Assembly (NCBI GenBank): GCA_033439265.1 | Contig: JAVTVX010000001.1 | Coordinates: 14,278,608-14,342,607 of the forward strand | Length of the DNA: 64,000 nucleotides | DNA from: Dillenia suffruticosa | Taxonomy: Eukaryota; Streptophyta; Magnoliopsida; Dilleniales; Dilleniaceae | Direction: 5' to 3' | In this document: positions 58,833 through 64,000 of the stretch, one piece after another | How the letters are laid out: every line of letters begins with the position of its first letter | How positions within the stretch are numbered: position 1 is the first letter of the stretch | Program-made: the position numbers and the translations under genes | Notes under the pieces: generated by a model | Told to the model about the DNA's origin: nothing | Database searches by the model: none | What the model saw: only the letters and a program-made list of their open reading frames with translations

Positions 58833-60513
58833 CAAAAAACCAACAGTCTATCCTTGTGAACTCTAAAGTCATCAATATCACCTCTGCTGGCTTTCTCATA
58901 AATACCTCGGAGCTCTTCATCACTCTGCTGAAGCTCCCTGATACGGTCGAGCAAGCTCGGTCGAACCTCAAATCTGGCTAGTATAGCTCCCTGATCATCA
59001 CTAGCCAACCTGACTCCCAGGGCTCGGAGTCCCAATAAACCTGAGAGATAAGTACTCTCGGTAGTCTGAGAAGAGGAAGACGACTTCCGACTCAAGACAT
59101 TAGCCACTACATTAGCCTTGCCCGGATGATAGTCAATGATGAGTTCATATCCTTTAGCAGCTCTAACCATCTCCACTGCCTCAAATTCAGCTCTCTCTGA
59201 GTGAACAGATACTTCAGACTCTTGTGATCTGTAAACACTCTGCATGTGAGCCCATATAAATAGTGGCGCCATATCTTTAGTGCAAAAACTATGGCCGCCA
59301 ACTCCAAATCGTGCGTAGGATAGTTCACCTCATGCTTCTTTAGCTGTCGCGAAGCATAGGCAATAACTCTACCATCCTGTATCAATACACAGCCCAATCC
59401 CTGCCTGCTGGCGTCACTGTACACCACATACTCTCGACTACTCGTGGGAAGGGCTAAAATCGGAGCGGACGTCAATCGCTGTTTGAGCTCCTGAAAGCTC
59501 ACCTCATAACGGTCATCCCATACAAACTTAACACCTTTTCGCATCAATCTACACAATGGAGCAGTTATCCGGGAAAACCCCTCAACAAATCTGCGGTAAT
59601 ACCCGGCTAGACCAAGAAAACTCCTGATTTCTGATACTGTTTGTGGCTGCTCCCATCTCAATATAGCCTCAACTTTCTGTGGATCAACAAAGATACCCTC
59701 CGCAAAAACTATATGGCCAAGAAAACCAATCTGCCATAACCAAAATTCACATTTGGTGAACTTGGCATAAAGCTGTCTCTCATGAAGAGTCTGCAGAATC
59801 ACCTTAAGGTGCTGAGCATGCTCATCATCACTCCGCGAGTAGACTAAGATATTATCAATAAAAACAATAACGAACCGGTCCAATTAATCGTGAAAAATTC
59901 GGTTCATTAGGTACATAAATGCGGCAGGAGCATTAGTCAGCCCAAACGGCATGACCAAAAACTCATAATGTCCGTATCGGGTGCGGAAAGCCGTCTTAGG
60001 CACATCTTGACTCCTAATCCGCAACTGATGATATCCCGATCGAAGATCAATCTTTGAGAAAACTTGAGCACCTTGCAATTGATCAAATAAATCATCTATG
60101 CGAGGCAGTGGATATCTGTTCTTCACAGTCACTCGATTAAGTTGCCTATAATCCACACACAATCTCAGTGAGCCGTCCTTCTTCTTTACAAACAGTATTG
60201 GAGTGTCCCAAGGGGACGTGCTAGGACGGATAAACTCCTTATCCAGCAACTCCTGCAGCTGGACCTTTAGCTCCCTCAGCTCAGCCGGTGCCATTCTGTA
60301 TGGCGGCATAGAGATAGGGGTAGTCCCCGGAGCTAAATCGATTTCAGAGTCAAACTCCCGAACCGGTGGTAGTCCGGGTAGCTCCTCGGAGAAAATATCT
60401 GGAAAGTCCTGTACCACTGGGACATCCTCCAATCTCGGTCCCTGAGCAGTGGTGTCAATGATATGAGCCAGGTAAGCCACACATCCGTGACGAATCATGC
60501 GTCTGGCCTCCAA
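58833..60513 (-). pseudogene. Tekay-2 reverse transcriptase and RNase H (broken)
   Basis: RT blocks [54 protein letters not shown] and [12 protein letters not shown] lie at 59884-60513. A TAA at 59884 replaces a Tyr codon that is intact in Tekay-1. The next frame begins [15 protein letters not shown] (59851-59862 covers the Asp-Asn pair): the second catalytic Asp is Asn. RNase H has [20 protein letters not shown] and [12 protein letters not shown]. One base is missing near 59145, moving the reading to the frame 58832-59272 ([19 protein letters not shown]). A TGA at 58832 ends it. Confidence 0.9.
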
Positions 60514-60552
60514 AACTGAAATGACACAGCGGGGTAAAACCTGCTTCTTGCC

Positions 60553-60912
60553 CTAAAAAATCAACACTGGCTGATCGGGTTTTCGAAACTCCACCTGCTT
60601 CTTAAAGCAGTCAACTGAAACCCGATGCATATGTAGCCAATCCATCCCCAAGATGGCATCAAAATCAGTCATGGCGTGGGGGATTAGATCTGCCTTCAGC
60701 ACCGTATCCCCAACTTTGATCTTACATTCTCTATACACTGTGTCGCGCACAATCTGCTCACCCAGAGGAGTGATGACCAATAGCTCTTCGTCCAAAGGTG
60801 AGAGCGGCCTGTCAGAATGTCGGAAGAATTGATCGCTCACATACGAATAGTTAGACCCCGTGTCAATAAGGATACGAGTATCTATTCCGAAGATAGGTAG
60901 AGTACCTATCAT
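60553..60912 (-). pseudogene. Tekay-2 aspartic protease
   Basis: This 119-codon frame reads MIGTLPIFGIDTRILIDTGS, with the catalytic DTG triad at about residues 17-19, then YSYVSDQFF, and MTDFDAILGMDWLHMHRVSV, the flap and hydrophobic blocks of retropepsins. It ends at a TAG (60553) in the same frame as RT, where CAG would restore continuity (VLIF[14 protein letters not shown]). The first Met lies 7 bases from a possible splice acceptor (60906/60905), so translation may normally continue from gag by splicing, without initiating here. The domain is deleted in Tekay-1. Confidence 0.88.
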
Positions 60913-61151
60913 TGAACAAAATGCACATAAACTTAGAATAATTTCAAACTTGATATGTATATATATATGTCAAAATAGTTGAGCCTCTAAGGCTTCTACA
61001 ACTTCAATGTACAAAGATATCAGAGTAGTATCATGTCGACAAAAGGGAATACAACGTAAAATATCTATACGACTGATACAATGCTGACATCTTCAAAAGA
61101 AGTGAAAATATGAATAGAGATCCTATTCTACAGGATCAGAAGGAGGAGTAC
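60906..61151 (-). other. Candidate gag-protease intron
   Basis: A 246-bp AT-rich segment separates gag from protease. On the minus strand it starts GTACTCCTCC (61151) and ends GATAG (60906). Removing it joins NPDIIMG to TLPIFGIDTR in frame, which is the continuity expected in related gag-pol proteins; unspliced RNA meets a TAG at 61123-61125. A polypyrimidine-like TTTTGTT lies just upstream of the acceptor, and branch-point-like TTCTAAG about 35 bases upstream. Both ends share GTACTC, so a simple duplication is an alternative. Confidence 0.5.
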
Positions 61152-62520
61152 CCATGATGATGTCGGGGTTCGCCTGGGCGTCCTCCTGCGTCATGGCATA
61201 AACCCGGGTCTGAGCCCTAGGCTGCTGTCATGCCTGGGTCTGCACTGTGTTACTCCCGGTGGTCACCCTGGGAGTAGAAGCTACTGGCTGTGCAAGCTGC
61301 CCCTGCTGTCCCATATGAAAAGTACTAGTGCGGCTCAGTGAACTCTGTCCTCCGAGTCCTAACTCAGGGCAAAAGCTCCTAATATGCCCCGACTTCCCAC
61401 AGTGGAAGCAAGTGACCGTCACTGAACAAGCTCCTATCGGATGGGACCCATTGCACCTGCGGCAATAAGGATACCGCTGAGCAGTATACTGTGCAGGGTG
61501 AGTTGAAGCGGGCTGTCTGAACCCGTGGGAGTACTGTCCCCGTCCCAGCTCAATAAATCTAGATCCTAATCCGCCTCCGTGCGAACTGGATCCCCTGCCC
61601 CTCTTGGAGTTCTGCACAAAATGAGAGTTCTCTTTCTTTCTTTTCTGCTCTCTACTCTCTTTCTGCCTAGCCTCTGCGCGGACCAAAGTCTCCACGCGGT
61701 GAGCAGAGTCTATCACCTCGGCCAGTGTAAACTGCAGGGTAACAGTCATATACTTCTTTATGCTGAAACTAAGATCGTCCTCAAATTTGAAGCGCAAATA
61801 CTGAGGTGTGGCCAGATCCGGTACGAATGCGGAAAGTTTCTGCATATCTGCCTCATACTCCGAGACAGATCTGGACCCCTGTGTAAGCCGTCCCAACTCT
61901 GACCTCATCCGATCCTGCTGGTAGAGTGGGAAGAATCTGCGGTCAAACTCCCGAAGGAAGTCGTCCCATCCCAGTGGCGCTGTCGCCTCACCAGTGAGGG
62001 CCTCCCACCATGAGAGGGCCTCTCCCTCTAATAATCGCTCTGCCACTTTCAGGCAGAGCTCCTCTCCAATCCCCAGATCGGTCAGAATCCTGCGGGTGCG
62101 GTTGATTCAATGCTTGGCAACCGCAGCATCACCAAGCCCTGTAAAATCTGTATACCCCAGTTGACGGGCCTCCTTAACCAACTGAGTCAACTCATGTACC
62201 CGTCTAAGAATAGCCGATGTAGTCTCACTCGGCTCAGACAAAGTAGAAGGACCGGCCACCGGCGGTGGAACCGATGTCGTAGGAACTGGCGCTGCTGCAG
62301 GCGCATGCGCCGTTGTAAGAGGTGGTGGGGGCGGAATCTGGACCCCATGCGAAGCGTACCACTCGTATACCTGTCGAAAGGCGTCGAGTATAGGTACGGG
62401 AGTCTCAGCCTGAGCAGCTGGCTGAGTAGGTGCCGGTGGTGGCACGCGAGTCGAGGAACGATCCTCTGGCTCGTCTAACTCCTCTGGTGGGGCAACACGG
62501 GTGCTCCGTCGGCTCGTCAT
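61123..62520 (-). pseudogene. Tekay-2 gag (two in-frame stops)
   Basis: The start is the Met at 62518-62520 (MTSRRSTRVAPPEELDEPED). A Pro/Ala-rich linker is followed by ETTSAILRRVHELTQLVKEA, the capsid core RRFFPLYQQDRMRSELGRLT and YEADMQKLSAFVPDLATPQY, a basic stretch and two zinc-knuckle-like motifs, CRRCNGSHPIGAC and CFHCGKSGHIRSFC. A TGA at 62107 replaces a Trp and a TGA at 61228 replaces an Arg (CGA); both positions are open in Tekay-1. The frame is continuous otherwise and ends at TAG 61123. Gag would form the particle and package the RNA. Confidence 0.9.
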
Positions 62521-62851
62521 ACTTCTGCAAGAGAAGAATCCTTATTAGGTATCGTTTAAAGAATAGGCATGGTTTCAGAATTTTTATTTTTTGGACTAGT
62601 CACAGCGTGACTACCCTCACAAAAGAATGAAATTCTTAGTTCAATAGGAAAAACAGCATGTTAGGTTAGATACAACCGTATCTAACCCCCTAAAGTAGAT
62701 GAACTCATATGCCTATGACCATGCACTGGGACTTCATGACTGTATGAAACTCTCATGCATTGAGAACTTTAAAGACCAACACACTCGGGAATGTTTTCAA
62801 GACTCTCTTCCTACATAGCTCTCAACCAAGTCGCTCTGATACCAATCCAAC
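62521..62851 (-). other. Tekay-2 leader and primer-binding site
   Basis: On the minus strand TTGGTATCAGAGC (62833-62845) begins six bases after the LTR edge and matches the initiator Met tRNA 3' end. Just before gag, TTCTTCTCTTGCAG ends at about 62524 and looks like a strong splice acceptor with a CTAAT branch-point-like word upstream, so a leader intron is possible. Confidence 0.75.
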
Positions 62852-64000
62852 TATCACGCCCCGAACCGGGATCATGAACAGCCACCCGTTGCCCTGGATG
62901 CCGGCTGTATTTTTATCAAAAATCGGGCAGAACCTCCCCATAAATCGGAAATCTCCCATGTACAATTTTACCTGTATATCAATATTCATCCTATAAAATA
63001 AACAAATGGCTATCATGGCCTCTCCAAAATCAACCAATCCCATAACCAATATCCAGAACAACGCAGGATATAACAACGAATTTCCACAGTCCTAACACAG
63101 ACCTCTACTGCCATACCCCCGTCAAAGGCATGGACAGCCGCCAGCCGCCAGTCGCCCCTCCTGTGATTTAGAGGAGGCACCGAGCGATCCTAGAGTACAC
63201 TTTTAAGACATGACACATTCCCAAGTACTTACACAATGAACCAGAAATGTCTCAATACAATGTTATGCAATGACATGTTCATATTTATACAGTCATCCCA
63301 GAATTATATAATGGTCCTCTATCGACCTCATAATACATTACCAATACAATTGCTAACTCACGAAATTGTAGCGAAAATATACAATAACTCCTCAGATCCA
63401 GATCAAATCTTCCAATGATACTGAGCATCCTAAAAGCAACGCTCCTTGCCAAATACTATCTCTGAAACAAGAAGGGAAATGAGGAGTAAGTACTCGGGGA
63501 AGAATACTCAGTGAGTGAGTGGGTCAATGCAATCGTCAAATATGGAGTGTGAAATTGGAGTGTCAAAACACAAGTATACAAATCATATTTCAAATCATCA
63601 TGCTTTTCATTTCAACAATATGTCATTTGCACGCATTATCAAGTCAAATATGCATCAAAAGCACTATCATTAAAATCATAGAGCTGCCAGCCGAAAATGT
63701 CCTGGCAGAGGTCTACCGCGACCTATGATAGGCGCACCGAGGGTGTTATATGCAAGTTTATTTAAAGTGCTCTCTACCCAGACGTTGGTGACGAATCTCG
63801 TCCAGATGCTAGACTTGGAGAGGATATCCAAATCCAAATCCAAATCCAAATCCTCCCCCTTTCGGGTTCAACCTGGCTAGTACCGTGTCGATAATCAAAT
63901 CACGACAACTCATGGGATACCCCAGGCCTAGGCATATCCGGACGCCACCAAAGCGTCTCTCACGGTGTCCTTCGTAGCTACGGAACAATACATATCAAAG
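62852..64000 (-). repeat. 5' LTR of Tekay-2 (partial, continues beyond the window)
   Basis: The first 1149 bp (plus-strand order) repeat 54678-55830 with a few percent difference. The inner-edge dinucleotide has decayed from TG to TA. The promoter-bearing outer part lies outside the window. Confidence 0.9.

Larger units (their letters stand above)
54678..64000 (-). mobile_element. Tekay/Del-type Gypsy chromovirus, cut by the window end (Tekay-2)
   Basis: The left LTR is 54678-57475 and the second LTR starts at 62852 and runs out of the window. Orientation is minus: the primer site is next to 62852 and the purine tract next to 57475. The order is gag, a non-coding gap, protease, RT, RNase H, integrase and chromodomain-like tail. 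It is the better guide to the original layout of this family, since Tekay-1 lacks protease. Left target duplication should be CATAA (54673-54677), with the partner outside the window. Several stops and one frameshift inactivate it. Confidence 0.92.

Noticed and set aside
1-64000. A hidden host gene or a new defence or biosynthetic system
   Set aside because: All recognisable protein motifs belong to retrotransposons or transposons; the remaining spacers have no coding signal I can support.

Overview
This window looks like repeat-dense nuclear heterochromatin from a flowering plant. Over 64 kb I see no intact host gene, rRNA, tRNA or bacterial-type gene. The evidence for a plant is the set of repeat families: Copia elements primed by initiator-Met tRNA, an Athila/Tat-type Gypsy element primed by tRNA-Asp, two Tekay/Del-type chromoviruses, CACTA transposons, an Au-like SINE and an RTE-like tail fragment. 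Almost every recognisable protein fragment belongs to a retrotransposon, and all of them carry stops, frameshifts or deletions.

Layout. (1) 96-7290: a young Copia element on the minus strand, LTRs 452/453 bp and about 1.5% different, target duplication CGATC. (2) 7542-8364: a short non-autonomous CACTA element with a TAA duplication. (3) 9405-21611: an old, heavily decayed Copia element of the same lineage on the plus strand (duplication GTAAT). It is split by a nested, rearranged Gypsy element at 10298-15419 (duplication AGATG) that contains a 575-bp-arm inverted LTR repeat. (4) 21617-26022: unclassified DNA with an Au-like SINE, a TA microsatellite and a probable CACTA fragment with minisatellite. 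(5) 26028-35980: an AT-rich, decayed SIRE-like Copia element (duplication ATATT) with a probable env-like extra reading frame. (6) 36751-46544: a Tekay-type Gypsy element on the minus strand (duplication GAAAA) that has lost its protease and its primer-binding region. It sits inside a duplicated AT-rich unit of about 1.6 kb. (7) 46550-54677: tandem arrays with periods of about 214, 68 and 178 bp. (8) 54678 to the window end: a second Tekay-type element on the minus strand, inserted in the 178-bp array, with its 5' LTR running out of the window.

How the parts relate. The insertions form a relative timeline: the old Copia element was hit by the Gypsy hairpin element, and the Tekay elements landed in pre-existing tandem repeats. 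The young Copia element is closest to intact, with one in-frame TAG and one single-base frameshift in gag-pol. The most promising unusual features are the palindromic LTR structure inside a properly integrated Gypsy element, a candidate 246-bp intron between gag and protease in the second Tekay element, and a palindrome in the Copia LTR that keeps its pairing while its sequence changes.

All boundaries come from reading repeats and target duplications by eye. Lineage names are inferences from motifs and primer sites, without database search.
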